Shown here piece by piece: positions 8,114 through 16,900 of a stretch of 58,888 bases of DNA (its first letter is position 1; every line of letters begins with the position of its first letter). The notes below the pieces were generated by a model. It searched no databases and was not told the DNA's origin. It saw nothing but the letters and a program-made list of their open reading frames with translations. The stretch is from Halanaerobiales bacterium (GTDB lineage: Bacteria > Bacillota > Halanaerobiia > Halanaerobiales > M55B127). The translations under genes and the position numbers were made by a program. The stretch is taken from the NCBI GenBank assembly GCA_018334565.1, contig JAGXLU010000009.1:1-58888 (forward strand). The letters run 5' to 3'.

Positions 8114-9418
8114 ATTAAAGACGATCATGCAATTGTTTATGACTGGGAAAAAAGATTATTGGATGCTAGAAAGCAAAGTAAGGTACGAAAAAATTGGCTT
8201 AAGAAAAAAATGAAACGTGTACTTCCCGAAATTATGAAACGAGAAGGATTGGATATGTGGATAGTGGTTAATAGAGAAAATAATGATGATCCAGTCTATA
8301 AATCCTTGACCCTTAAAGTTGCCAGAAGACAATCGATTTTAGTATTTTATTTAGACGAAAATGAAGAGTTAGAGACCTTATCTGCTTCCAGATATGGATT
8401 AGAGATTGAAGGATTTTATAAACCACAATGGTTACCAGACAAAGAAGGCCAATGGGAGTGTTTAGCAAGAATAGTTAAAGAAAGAGATCCTGAAACAATA
8501 GGATTGGACTATGGTGAAACATTTGCTTATGGGGATGGAATTAGTTATACCCAGTATAATAAGATTGTGGAAGCTTTAGGTTCAAAATATGAAGAAAGAA
8601 TTAAAAGTGCAGAGAAAGTTGTTGTAGGATGGTTAGAAACTAGAATCGAAGAAGAATTAGAAGCTTATCCTGGAATGATGGAGCTGACTCATGGTGTTAT
8701 AGCAGAAGCTCTTTCTCCGCGAGTTATTCATCCGGGTGTTACTACTACAAAGGATGTTCTGTGGTGGTTTAATAATCGTTTACCCGGTTTTGGATGTGGT
8801 TATGTTAAAGTTCAAAGATGCGGGAAAAAGGGGTCAGAACAAAATTTGGATGAATTGAAAAAAACTGGTTCAGAACAAGATTTGGGAGAGATTAGTGATA
8901 CAGTAATAAGGCCAGGAGATATTGTCAGATGTGATGTAGGAATTTCTTATCTGGGTTTACATACTGATGTTCAACAAAATGCTTATGTTCTGAAACCTAA
9001 CGAAGAAGAAGTTCCAGAAGGATTAAAGGTAGCTATGAAAAACTGTAATAGACTGCAGGATATATTAGCTGAAGAATTTATTTTAGGCCGAACTGGCAAT
9101 GAAATCCTTCAAGCAGCCCTAGACCGAGCAGGAAAGGAAGGCTTAAAAGCCACTATTTATAGTCATCCAATAGGAACCCATGGTCATGGAGCAGGACCCA
9201 CCATCGGGCTTTGGGATCAACAGGATAGGGTTGAAGGTGTTGGTGATTATCCATTGTATGATGATACTTGTTATGCTTTTGAATTAAATGTGGTAACACC
9301 TGTCCCGGAATGGAATAATCAAGAAGTGAAAATTGCTTTAGAACAAGAAGTTGTTTTTACAAAAGGGAAAGCTACTTTTATTGGAGGTCGTCAGACCAAG
9401 TTTCATTTAATTCGTTAA
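8114..9418 (+). CDS. M24-family metallopeptidase (Xaa-Pro dipeptidase/aminopeptidase-like)
   Basis: A creatinase-like N-terminal domain is followed by an M24 pita-bread domain with all five metal ligands visible: Asp in IVRCDVGISY, Asp in LGLHTDVQQ, His in IGTHGHGAG, Glu in CYAFELNVV and Glu in ALEQEVVFT. Such enzymes cut bonds before proline or hydroxyproline. The track starts at TTG 8159, but the AGGAGG at 8100-8105 points to an ATT codon at 8114, giving IKDDHAIVYDWEKRLLDARK; no ATG, GTG or TTG lies between. A 12-residue tandem repeat (GSEQNLDELKKT then GSEQDLGEISDT) sits between the domains' core strands. With the adjacent dipeptide importer it suits intracellular cleavage of imported Xaa-Pro/Xaa-Hyp dipeptides. 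Confidence 0.85.
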   Translation: MKDDHAIVYDWEKRLLDARKQSKVRKNWLKKKMKRVLPEIMKREGLDMWIVVNRENNDDPVYKSLTLKVARRQSILVFYLDENEELETLSASRYGLEIEGFYKPQWLPDKEGQWECLARIVKERDPETIGLDYGETFAYGDGISYTQYNKIVEALGSKYEERIKSAEKVVVGWLETRIEEELEAYPGMMELTHGVIAEALSPRVIHPGVTTTKDVLWWFNNRLPGFGCGYVKVQRCGKKGSEQNLDELKKTGSEQDLGEISDTVIRPGDIVRCDVGISYLGLHTDVQQNAYVLKPNEEEVPEGLKVAMKNCNRLQDILAEEFILGRTGNEILQAALDRAGKEGLKATIYSHPIGTHGHGAGPTIGLWDQQDRVEGVGDYPLYDDTCYAFELNVVTPVPEWNNQEVKIALEQEVVFTKGKATFIGGRQTKFHLIR

Positions 9419-9502
9419 GGATATAAATAGCGAGGAGGTGAGTAGGTAAATAAAAAAACTGCTGGTGTAGTAAGGAATATTAAATAATAGGAGGAATATT
9501 AA

Positions 9503-11197
9503 GTGAAAAAAATTATTATAATAACTATGTTATTGTCTCTTTGTTTGATGATAATGACTACAGGTGCTCTTGCACAAGAGCCTCAATATGGTGGAACTTT
9601 AAAATTTTCTATGTACAGTTCTCCTGAGGGACTTTGGATACCTGCAAGAGGAGCTAGTACCTATGATGTTAATGTAAACAACATGGTCTATGAACCATTA
9701 ATACAGCTCGATAAAAATATGGAGCCAACAATACCACGTATTGCAGAAAGTTGGGAATTTAATGATGATAAGACTAAAGTAACTTTTAAATTAAGAAAAG
9801 ACATTAAATTTCATGATGGTGAACCTCTCACAGCAAGAGATGTCTGGTATACTTATACTCAAATAGGACATATTGACTATGAGGGAACTCATATGGCTTA
9901 TAATAGTTATCTAAAAGGTTTTGATGCATTTCGCGAAGATGAAAGTCAAAGAGGAAAAGCACTTGACTATGAAGCTTATATGAGTGGAGAAGAAGATTAT
10001 ATAACTGGTATTCAGGTTATAAATGACTATGAAATAGCATTTGAAAGTACAGATTATAGCAGTAGAATGCTTGCTGACCGTGTATTAGGTATAATGCCTT
10101 ATCATATCTGGAAAGATGTTCCGATAAAGAATCAACATTTAGCAGAAGAGTTAGAAAAACCAATAGGTTCAGGTCCATTTAAATTCGAAGAGTATGCACG
10201 TGATGAATATGTACTTTTAACCGCTTATGAAGATTATTATTTAGGCAGACCCTATGTAGATGAATTAATCTGGGCAATTAGAGATCAAGAAGTTGCCTTA
10301 ATGGAGTTAGAAGTGGGTGAATTACACCTAGCAGAATTCGATCCTAATTCTTATAATCTGATCGAGGGATTTGAAGAGTTAGATGTATATAATGATTTAA
10401 GTCCGGTATATCAGTATATGGGCTTTAATCTTCAGGATCCTAAATTAACATTAAAAACAAGACAGGCAATGGCACATGCTATAGACCGTCAAGGTATTGT
10501 TGATAGCGCATTATTAGGTTTTGGAGAAGTAGTCGAAACTCCAATTGTTCCCTTTCACTGGGCTCATAATCCCAATCTAGAAGGTTATGACTATAATCCA
10601 GAAAAAGCAAAAAAAATGCTTGCTGAAGATGGCTGGGAAATGGGAGATGATGGTGTACTCACCAGAGATGGAATGAAGTTTAGAGTAGAGCTTCTTTATC
10701 CAACAGGTAATCAGGTTCGTATTCAGTCTGCACCAATTATACAGCAAAATCTTGCAGAGGTTGGTATTGATGCCAGGCTTAACATGACTGACTGGGGTAC
10801 ATTACTTGATAAAACCGAACGCAGAGGAGTTCCATTTAATGCAGATCAATTTGATTTAGTTCTAGTTGGTTTAGCAGGTGGAGTTGTACCTGACCAGAGT
10901 GCAAAATACCATTCAAGAAATATTCCAGATGGTAACTATGTAGGTTATTCGAATGAAGAATTTGATAAAATGTTAGATGATGCTTTAACAGAACCAGATA
11001 GAGAAAAAGCAGTTAAACTATATTGGGAAATCCAAGAGGTAATGAGCCATGATTTACCAGTTTTAACCCTCTACAGTCCTAATCGCCTGACAGCTGTTAG
11101 TTCCTCTATCCATAATGTTCGTCCAGAAGCAGTTGAAGATAATGATTGGAGAGCATTTGGTTTAGTTAATATACATGAATGGTGGATTGAAGACTAA
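9503..11197 (+). CDS. Dipeptide/oligopeptide ABC transporter, periplasmic binding protein
   Basis: A 564-residue family 5 solute-binding protein (DppA/OppA type). It starts at GTG 9503 after AGGAGG. Signal peptide: MKKIIIITMLLSLCLMIMTT, cleaved after ALA, with no lipobox cysteine at the cleavage point, so it should be a free periplasmic protein. Family landmarks include YGGTLKF at the mature N-terminus, FKLRKDIKFHDGEPLTARDV and PIGSGPFKF. It is followed by a strong hairpin and then the two permease genes. Its ligand is most likely short peptides, given the surrounding peptidases. Confidence 0.93.
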   Translation: MKKIIIITMLLSLCLMIMTTGALAQEPQYGGTLKFSMYSSPEGLWIPARGASTYDVNVNNMVYEPLIQLDKNMEPTIPRIAESWEFNDDKTKVTFKLRKDIKFHDGEPLTARDVWYTYTQIGHIDYEGTHMAYNSYLKGFDAFREDESQRGKALDYEAYMSGEEDYITGIQVINDYEIAFESTDYSSRMLADRVLGIMPYHIWKDVPIKNQHLAEELEKPIGSGPFKFEEYARDEYVLLTAYEDYYLGRPYVDELIWAIRDQEVALMELEVGELHLAEFDPNSYNLIEGFEELDVYNDLSPVYQYMGFNLQDPKLTLKTRQAMAHAIDRQGIVDSALLGFGEVVETPIVPFHWAHNPNLEGYDYNPEKAKKMLAEDGWEMGDDGVLTRDGMKFRVELLYPTGNQVRIQSAPIIQQNLAEVGIDARLNMTDWGTLLDKTERRGVPFNADQFDLVLVGLAGGVVPDQSAKYHSRNIPDGNYVGYSNEEFDKMLDDALTEPDREKAVKLYWEIQEVMSHDLPVLTLYSPNRLTAVSSSIHNVRPEAVEDNDWRAFGLVNIHEWWIED

Positions 11198-11220
11198 AAA
11201 CTAAAGTAAAATGAAAATAT

Positions 11221-11258
11221 ATTCAGAAGCTGTATTGATTTAAATACAGCTTCTGAAT
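11221..11258 (+). promoter_or_regulatory. Perfect 16-bp hairpin between binding-protein and permease genes
   Basis: ATTCAGAAGCTGTATT and its exact complement flank a six-base loop, with no T-run after the stem. Such intercistronic hairpins usually protect the 3' end of the upstream message or partly stop transcription, so the binding protein is made in excess over the permeases. Confidence 0.65.
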
Positions 11259-11277
11259 TAATAATGAGGTGATGAAC

Positions 11278-12234
11278 TTGAGAAGCTATATTTTACAAAG
11301 ATTTCTATTAATGATTCCAATATTGATTGGAGTAAGCCTTTTTACTTTTTTTCTCAGTCGTATGGCCCCAGGTGATCCGTTAATGCATTATACAGATCCC
11401 GATTTTACTCAAGAGATGCGTGAAGAAATGATGGAAAAAATGGGATTAAATAAACCTATATATGTTCAATATATTAGTTGGTTAAGAGAGGCTTTAAAGG
11501 GGAATTTGGGTGTATCGCTTAGATATCGTTCTGAAACAGTGGTTCATCTAATTCGGGAAAAGATTTCTCCTACGATTGCTCTTACCTTAACTTCATTAAT
11601 TTTAGCGGTATTCATTGCAATACCAATAGGAATATATTCCGCCGTTAAGCAATATTCTATAGGGGATTATATATTTACTTTAGGTTCGTTTTTAGGTATT
11701 TCTGTACCTTCATTTTTCCTTGCTTTAGGACTTATATATATTTTTTCATTAAAATTGAGGTGGTTCCCCATGGCTGGAATGCAAACTATTGGCAGCAGAG
11801 GTGGCGGATTTATAGATATTCTTAGACATTTGGTTTTGCCTGTTACTGCTTTAACACTGATGCGTTTAGCTGCCTTTGTACGCTACTCCAGAGGAGCGAT
11901 GTTGGAGGTTATTTCTCAAGATTATATTAGAACAGCTCGCTCTAAAGGGGTCACAGAAAAAATAGTTATTTTTAAACATGCTCTTCGTAATGCAGCTATT
12001 CCGATTGTAACTATGGTGGGTATGTCGATTGCAAGACTATTCAGTGGAGCCTTAATTGTTGAAACTGTTTTTAGCTGGCCCGGTCTGGGTAAGCTATCTT
12101 ATGAAGCTGTTTTGCAGAGAGATTACCCAGTATTGATGGGCACAACTTTACTTGTGGCTTTAATGGTTGTAGTAGGAAATATGGTTGCAGATATTACATA
12201 TTCTTTAATAGATCCCCAAATTCGTTATGATTAG
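11278..12234 (+). CDS. Dipeptide ABC transporter permease, DppB type
   Basis: A 318-residue membrane protein with six predicted spans beginning LRSYILQRFLLMIPILIG. The family N-terminal block (FFLSRMAPGDPLMHY) and the EAA loop (VETVFSWPGLGKLSYEAVLQ) are present. The track begins at GTG 11269, but GAGGTG (11266-11271) is the ribosome site for TTG 11278, and DppB proteins usually begin right at the LRxYILxR segment. It forms the channel with the next gene, which starts 12 bases after its stop. Confidence 0.93.
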   Translation: MRSYILQRFLLMIPILIGVSLFTFFLSRMAPGDPLMHYTDPDFTQEMREEMMEKMGLNKPIYVQYISWLREALKGNLGVSLRYRSETVVHLIREKISPTIALTLTSLILAVFIAIPIGIYSAVKQYSIGDYIFTLGSFLGISVPSFFLALGLIYIFSLKLRWFPMAGMQTIGSRGGGFIDILRHLVLPVTALTLMRLAAFVRYSRGAMLEVISQDYIRTARSKGVTEKIVIFKHALRNAAIPIVTMVGMSIARLFSGALIVETVFSWPGLGKLSYEAVLQRDYPVLMGTTLLVALMVVVGNMVADITYSLIDPQIRYD

Positions 12235-12246
12235 GAGGTAAATAGG

Positions 12247-13149
12247 ATGTATGATGAAAATGTAGAAACTACTAAAGAAATAAAAAGTTCCCCTGGAACA
12301 TTGGTATGGCGGAGGTTTCGTCATAACAGAATGGCTTTAATAGGTTTGGGGATGTTATCTATAATTGTTCTAATATCTATTTTAGCTCCTTTGTTAGCTA
12401 CTCATGATCCTAATAAAATTTATATGGACAAATTTAGACAACCACCAAATGATGAACATATTCTTGGTACAGATTCTCTTGGTAGAGATGTATGGTCAAG
12501 ATTAGTATATGGTAGCAGGGTTTCTATGACTGTAGGAATAACAGCTGTTGCAATGTATTTATTAATTGGAGTTACTATTGGGACTTTAGCGGCCTATTTT
12601 GGTGGAGTGGTGGATATGGTATTGATGAGGCTTACTGACATAGTAATGTCTTTCCCTTTTTTACTATTTGCTTTAGTTATAGTGGCTACTCTAGAAGGTG
12701 AGGGTAATATTTGGGTTGTTATGGGCGTAATAGGTCTTTTAGGTTGGACCACTAATGCTCGTTTGATTAGAGGGCAAATATTATCTCTAAGAGATAAAGA
12801 TTATGTTCAATCTGCAAGGGCTTTAGGGGCAAGTCATTTTCGCATAATTTTTAAACATCTACTACCTAATGCCATGGCACCTGTACTAGTGGCTTCTACT
12901 CTTTCTATGGCTTTTGCAATAATGACAGAAGCAGCCTTAAGCTTTTTAGGAATGGGGGTTCCACCAACCATGGCGAGCTGGGGAAGCATGCTGTCAGAAG
13001 CAAACTCAAGACTGGTAATGGATCGGATGCCTTGGTTATGGGTTCCACCCGGGATTGCAGTCCTAGTTTCTGTTTTAAGTATAAACTTTGTAGGTGATGG
13101 ACTGCGAGATGCATTGGATCCAAAACAAAAAAATAATAAAGAAGTATAA
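12247..13149 (+). CDS. Dipeptide ABC transporter permease, DppC type
   Basis: A 300-residue inner membrane protein: a cytoplasmic N-terminal tail, then WRRFRHNRMALIGLGMLSII as the first span, the DPNKIYMDKFRQPPNDEHIL periplasmic loop with GTDSLGRDVWSRL, and the EAA-loop region EAALSFLGMGVPPTMASWGS. ATG follows TTAGGAGG. No DppD or DppF ATPase follows, so the importer must borrow ATPases encoded elsewhere. The next gene, an amidohydrolase, begins 11 bases on. Confidence 0.93.
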   Translation: MYDENVETTKEIKSSPGTLVWRRFRHNRMALIGLGMLSIIVLISILAPLLATHDPNKIYMDKFRQPPNDEHILGTDSLGRDVWSRLVYGSRVSMTVGITAVAMYLLIGVTIGTLAAYFGGVVDMVLMRLTDIVMSFPFLLFALVIVATLEGEGNIWVVMGVIGLLGWTTNARLIRGQILSLRDKDYVQSARALGASHFRIIFKHLLPNAMAPVLVASTLSMAFAIMTEAALSFLGMGVPPTMASWGSMLSEANSRLVMDRMPWLWVPPGIAVLVSVLSINFVGDGLRDALDPKQKNNKEV

Positions 13150-13160
13150 GGAGTGGAAAG

Positions 13161-14351
13161 ATGTTAAAACTTGAGAAAGAAATTAATAATATACTCCCCA
13201 AGGTGATTGAATGGAGGCGTCAAATACATCAATTTCCCGAACTGGGTTTTAAAGAATTTAAAACTGCTGCTTTAGTTACTAATGTACTTGATAATTTAGG
13301 GCTAAAAATAGTGAGATACCCTGATTCAACGGGTGTTATTGTTGTTTTAGAAGGGGAAAAACCGGGTCCAACGATCGGATTTCGGGCAGACATGGATGCT
13401 CTAGAAGTCACCGAACAAGTGGACGTTCCTTTCAAATCAAAACATAAGGGAATAATGCATGCATGTGGACATGATTTTCATGTTGCTATTTTAATGGGAG
13501 CCGCTAAGATTTTAAGTTCTCATAAAGAAAATTTAGAAGGAAAAATAATTTTTGTATTTCAACCAGCTGAAGAGGCTCCTCCAGGTGGTGCACAGGAACT
13601 AGTCAAAAAGGGATTGTTTAAGGATTTTGAAATAGATAGAATGATGGCCTTACATGTTGCAAGAGACTTAGAAGTTGGTCATATTCAAATTACTCCGGGT
13701 TACAGTTCGGCAAATACAGACGGTGCAGTTATTGAGATTCATGGAGAAAGCTGTCACGGAGCAACACCTAATAAAGGTGTAGATGCTGTAATGATAGGAG
13801 CTCAACTTGTTGTAGCTTTACAGAGCATTGTTAGTCGTAATGTAGATCCCCTTGATGCAGCAGTGATTTCTGTTGGTATTTTAGAGGGGGGAGAATTGGA
13901 TAACAGTATTGCTGATAAGGCAACTTTAAAGATAACTATACGTTCCCTTACTCAAAAAACTAGAGAATTATTAAAAAAGAAAGTTTATCAGGTAACTCAA
14001 GGGATATGTCAAACTTTTGGAGCGGAAGCAACCATAGATTACCAAGAGGGTTATCCTGCCGTATATAATGATGATAAGGTTATAAAACAGATAAAAGATA
14101 CTGCAGCTGAAGTACTGGGTAAAGACAGGATTCATGAAGTTCCTCAATCTAATATGGGTGGAGATGATTATGCGTATTTTCTGCAGGAAGTACCTGGCGC
14201 AATATTTCTTTTAGGTGGAGCATTTCCGGATAAGAAAAATTATCCACACCATAGTCCTTTTTTCCAAATAAACGAGAATTGTATAATTCATGGACTGCGC
14301 ATGGTAACCAGTTTGTTACAGAATAATGGAAATGAAGAAAGTGGGATCTAG
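13161..14351 (+). CDS. M20-family amidohydrolase (N-acyl-amino-acid/hippurate hydrolase-like)
   Basis: A 396-residue metallohydrolase of the AbgA/HipO/ILR1 type. Metal and catalytic motifs are intact: FRADMDALEV, IMHACGHDFHVAILMGAAK, FQPAEEAPPGGAQ, MMALHV and the late histidine in NYPHHSPFF. It is cytoplasmic, with no signal peptide, and would remove an acyl or aminoacyl group from an amino acid, or cut small peptides. ATG 13161 follows AAGGAG. It sits directly after the permeases and three bases before the second M20 gene, so the two are probably translated together. Confidence 0.9.
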   Translation: MLKLEKEINNILPKVIEWRRQIHQFPELGFKEFKTAALVTNVLDNLGLKIVRYPDSTGVIVVLEGEKPGPTIGFRADMDALEVTEQVDVPFKSKHKGIMHACGHDFHVAILMGAAKILSSHKENLEGKIIFVFQPAEEAPPGGAQELVKKGLFKDFEIDRMMALHVARDLEVGHIQITPGYSSANTDGAVIEIHGESCHGATPNKGVDAVMIGAQLVVALQSIVSRNVDPLDAAVISVGILEGGELDNSIADKATLKITIRSLTQKTRELLKKKVYQVTQGICQTFGAEATIDYQEGYPAVYNDDKVIKQIKDTAAEVLGKDRIHEVPQSNMGGDDYAYFLQEVPGAIFLLGGAFPDKKNYPHHSPFFQINENCIIHGLRMVTSLLQNNGNEESGI

Positions 14352-14353
14352 AT

Positions 14354-15649
14354 ATGGATTATAATAAATTAAAAAAGCAAACTAGCCTTTATATTAATAA
14401 AAACAAGGATGATATTTTAAAATATTTAAAGGCGTTAATACGCCTGCCCAGTCCTAAAGGTGAAGCCACTTATGCCCAAGAATTAGTTTATCAGTTTTTG
14501 GCAGATTTAGATTTTTCAATCGATATGTTCCCGGGAGATTTAGAAAGTACTAAAAAATATAAAGATTACTGCCCCTTACCTCAGGGAGAATTAAATAATA
14601 GAGCCCTAAATTTAGTAGGGACAAAAAAAGGCGGTAATGCACCTAAATTGATGTTGTTTAGCCATGTAGATACAGAGCTCCCTTTAGAAAATATTTGGGA
14701 AGGGGAGGCTTATTTACCCGCAGAAAAGGATGGTAAAATATGGGGATTAGGTGCTGCAGATGCAAAGAGTGGTCTTGTCATGATTTTGATGGCTGTTAAA
14801 GCTGTTTTAGCTGTAATGTCGGAAGATATTCCAGGTGATTTATTATTAATGAGTGTTCTGGGAAAAAGAGGCGGAGCAGCTGGAGCTCTTACTGCTATTG
14901 ATAAAGGTTATACTGCAGATGGTGCAATTTATTGTCATAGTGCAGAGACTCAACACGGTTTTAGAGAAATAAAAAATTACTCTATGGGGACTTTAGATTT
15001 TAAGGTGTTAGCTACCGGGAAACCCGGAGTTCCTTTTGAGGATTTGGATATTAGTGATGTAAATGCTATTAAAAAAGGAAAAAAAATTATACAAGCTTTA
15101 GAAAAATGGGATGAAAAAAGAAGACAAAAAATGGTATTTCAAGATGGTAGTTTTACTGGAGAAGCGATGACAAAACTACATTTTGGTCGTTTGATTTCTG
15201 GCGATTATGTAGGTAATGATCCTATTTCCTTTGAATTACAGTGTCGTTTATATTTCCCTCTAGGGGAGACGGTTGATGAACTCTTAGACTCTATACAGAA
15301 ATATCTTAACACAACTTTACGGCATGATCATTGGTTTGCTGCAACCCCCCCGCAGGTAGAACCGATGTTCATCAGGGCAAACCCGGCTGAAACAAGTAAA
15401 GAAGAATCTTTGATAAAAATAGTAGAAAATAATATTAACTTAGTTAAAGGCCCCCAAAATTTTATCTATCAGCACCATGGAGCTAGTGACATTAGATTCC
15501 CTATTTTATATCTGGATATTCCTGCTGTTGGTATAGGTTCTTTGGCAGGAGGATTTTCAGGTAAGGAATGGATAGATAAAAAAGACTTAATTAATGGTGT
15601 AGAGATTTTAGCAAACACAATTTTAGATTGGTGGTCACACAATAGTTAA
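14354..15649 (+). CDS. M20-family homologue lacking the usual catalytic glutamates
   Basis: A 431-residue protein of the ArgE/DapE/peptidase type. It keeps the first two motifs (LMLFSHVDTELP and GLGAADAKSGLVMILMA) and the last histidine (YQHHGASDIRFPI). Where active members have the general base and bridging ligand (EE, in a DEEIGGxGA context) this protein reads LMSVLGKRGGAAGALTAIDK, so both acidic residues appear to be gone, while the glycine-rich run is kept. It may be a non-catalytic partner of the M20 enzyme encoded just upstream, or use altered chemistry. The frame is intact over its full length, so it is not a decaying gene. Confidence 0.8.
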   Translation: MDYNKLKKQTSLYINKNKDDILKYLKALIRLPSPKGEATYAQELVYQFLADLDFSIDMFPGDLESTKKYKDYCPLPQGELNNRALNLVGTKKGGNAPKLMLFSHVDTELPLENIWEGEAYLPAEKDGKIWGLGAADAKSGLVMILMAVKAVLAVMSEDIPGDLLLMSVLGKRGGAAGALTAIDKGYTADGAIYCHSAETQHGFREIKNYSMGTLDFKVLATGKPGVPFEDLDISDVNAIKKGKKIIQALEKWDEKRRQKMVFQDGSFTGEAMTKLHFGRLISGDYVGNDPISFELQCRLYFPLGETVDELLDSIQKYLNTTLRHDHWFAATPPQVEPMFIRANPAETSKEESLIKIVENNINLVKGPQNFIYQHHGASDIRFPILYLDIPAVGIGSLAGGFSGKEWIDKKDLINGVEILANTILDWWSHNS

Positions 15650-15826
15650 TCAGTAATAAAGATTCTTAAAACTTTAATGAAATTTTGTGCCGGGTTTGCC
15701 AAAAATATTTTAGTAATTGAAATAATTATTTTAAGATAATCAGAACTTAGAACTCCTTGTTTTGTTAGGGAGTAATAAATAATATTTTGATGATTGACAC
15801 CCAAAAAATATTAGGAGGATAAAGAA

Positions 15827-16648
15827 ATGAAGAAAACAGGAATTATTGGTTTGGGCAAAATGGGATATTCTCTTCTTACGGGTTTTATGAATTCAGGTGC
15901 TCTCAAAGAAGAACAGGTGTGGATATTTGATTTAAAGAAGGAAAATATGGATAAAGCGAACAGCCATTGGCCCAAGATAAATACAGGAGAATCTGTTGAA
16001 GAAATTGTGGAAGATGCAGATCTTTTATTCATTGTTGTTGAACCAAAAGATGTATTTAATGTTTTAATGCAAATCAAAGATTTACTTAAACCAGAAACTC
16101 ATGTTATTTCTTTAGCTGCCTGTATCACTATAGATAATATTTCTAATGTAATACCTTCAATGATAACTAAAGTTATACCGGCTGTTTTGTTTAAACATCA
16201 AGCGGGAGTCACATTAATGTCTCATAGCAGCAGAGTGACATCTCAAGCAGAACGATTTATTGAAAAATTATTTAAACGAGTATGTACGTTAAGGGTTATA
16301 AAAGAACAAGATTTTGAAGCAGTAGCTAATTATACTAGTGTCGGGCCTGCTCTCATAGCTAGTTTAAGTGAAGAGATTGTGGCTACAGGTTTAAAATATT
16401 CGGATATTTCTAGAGAAGAAACAGAGGAATTATTACTTTTGACAATTAAAGGAACAATTAAGATGCTCCAACAAGAAGGTTTATCATTTGCCAATATGGT
16501 TGATATGGTAGCTACTAAAGGTGGTATAACTGAAGCAGGAGTTAAGGTTTTAGATAAAAAGTTTCCTCCGATAATGGAAGAATTTTTTAATATTACTTTA
16601 AAAAAACATGAAGATATTAAAGCAGAACTCGGTAAAAAGTTTGAATAA
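15827..16648 (+). CDS. Pyrroline-5-carboxylate reductase family protein
   Basis: A 273-residue protein with the ProC Rossmann motif GIIGLGKMGYSLLTGF at residues 5-20. The C-terminal dimer domain includes NMVDMVATKGGITEAGVKVL, matching the SPGGTTxxGL segment that holds the catalytic region in ProC. It should reduce a five-membered cyclic imine with NAD(P)H. In this setting the imine could be pyrroline-5-carboxylate, closing proline metabolism, or a hydroxylated analogue. ATG 15827 follows AGGAGG. It stands about 180 bases after the M20 pair and is followed by a terminator-like hairpin. Confidence 0.8.
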   Translation: MKKTGIIGLGKMGYSLLTGFMNSGALKEEQVWIFDLKKENMDKANSHWPKINTGESVEEIVEDADLLFIVVEPKDVFNVLMQIKDLLKPETHVISLAACITIDNISNVIPSMITKVIPAVLFKHQAGVTLMSHSSRVTSQAERFIEKLFKRVCTLRVIKEQDFEAVANYTSVGPALIASLSEEIVATGLKYSDISREETEELLLLTIKGTIKMLQQEGLSFANMVDMVATKGGITEAGVKVLDKKFPPIMEEFFNITLKKHEDIKAELGKKFE

Positions 16649-16826
16649 TATAATTAAGTAGTATTAAATAACAGGTTAATAAATATTTCTGAGAATATTT
16701 TATCGGAGGCTTCAAGTTCAAAAAGGTAAATTTAAAAAATTAAACAACTTGATAAATCAAAAATTTAATTTACTTCATATCAACAATTATGACTATGACG
16801 CATCTACTATTCTAAATAGATTAAGC

Positions 16827-16860
16827 TTCCCATAATTATCATATATTTATGGGAATTTAT
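16827..16860 (+). terminator. Probable terminator after the proC-like gene
   Basis: TTCCCATAA and TTATGGGAA form a nine-base stem with an 11-base loop, followed by TTTAT. The T-run is short, so termination may be partial. Confidence 0.45.
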
Positions 16861-16900
16861 TAATAATTTCTAATCTTATTTCAAAGAGGGAGAGAGATAA

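Noticed and set aside
11221-11258. Full terminator after the dipeptide-binding gene
   Set aside because: The stem is not followed by a T-run and the permease genes follow closely without a promoter, so partial or stabilising function is more likely.
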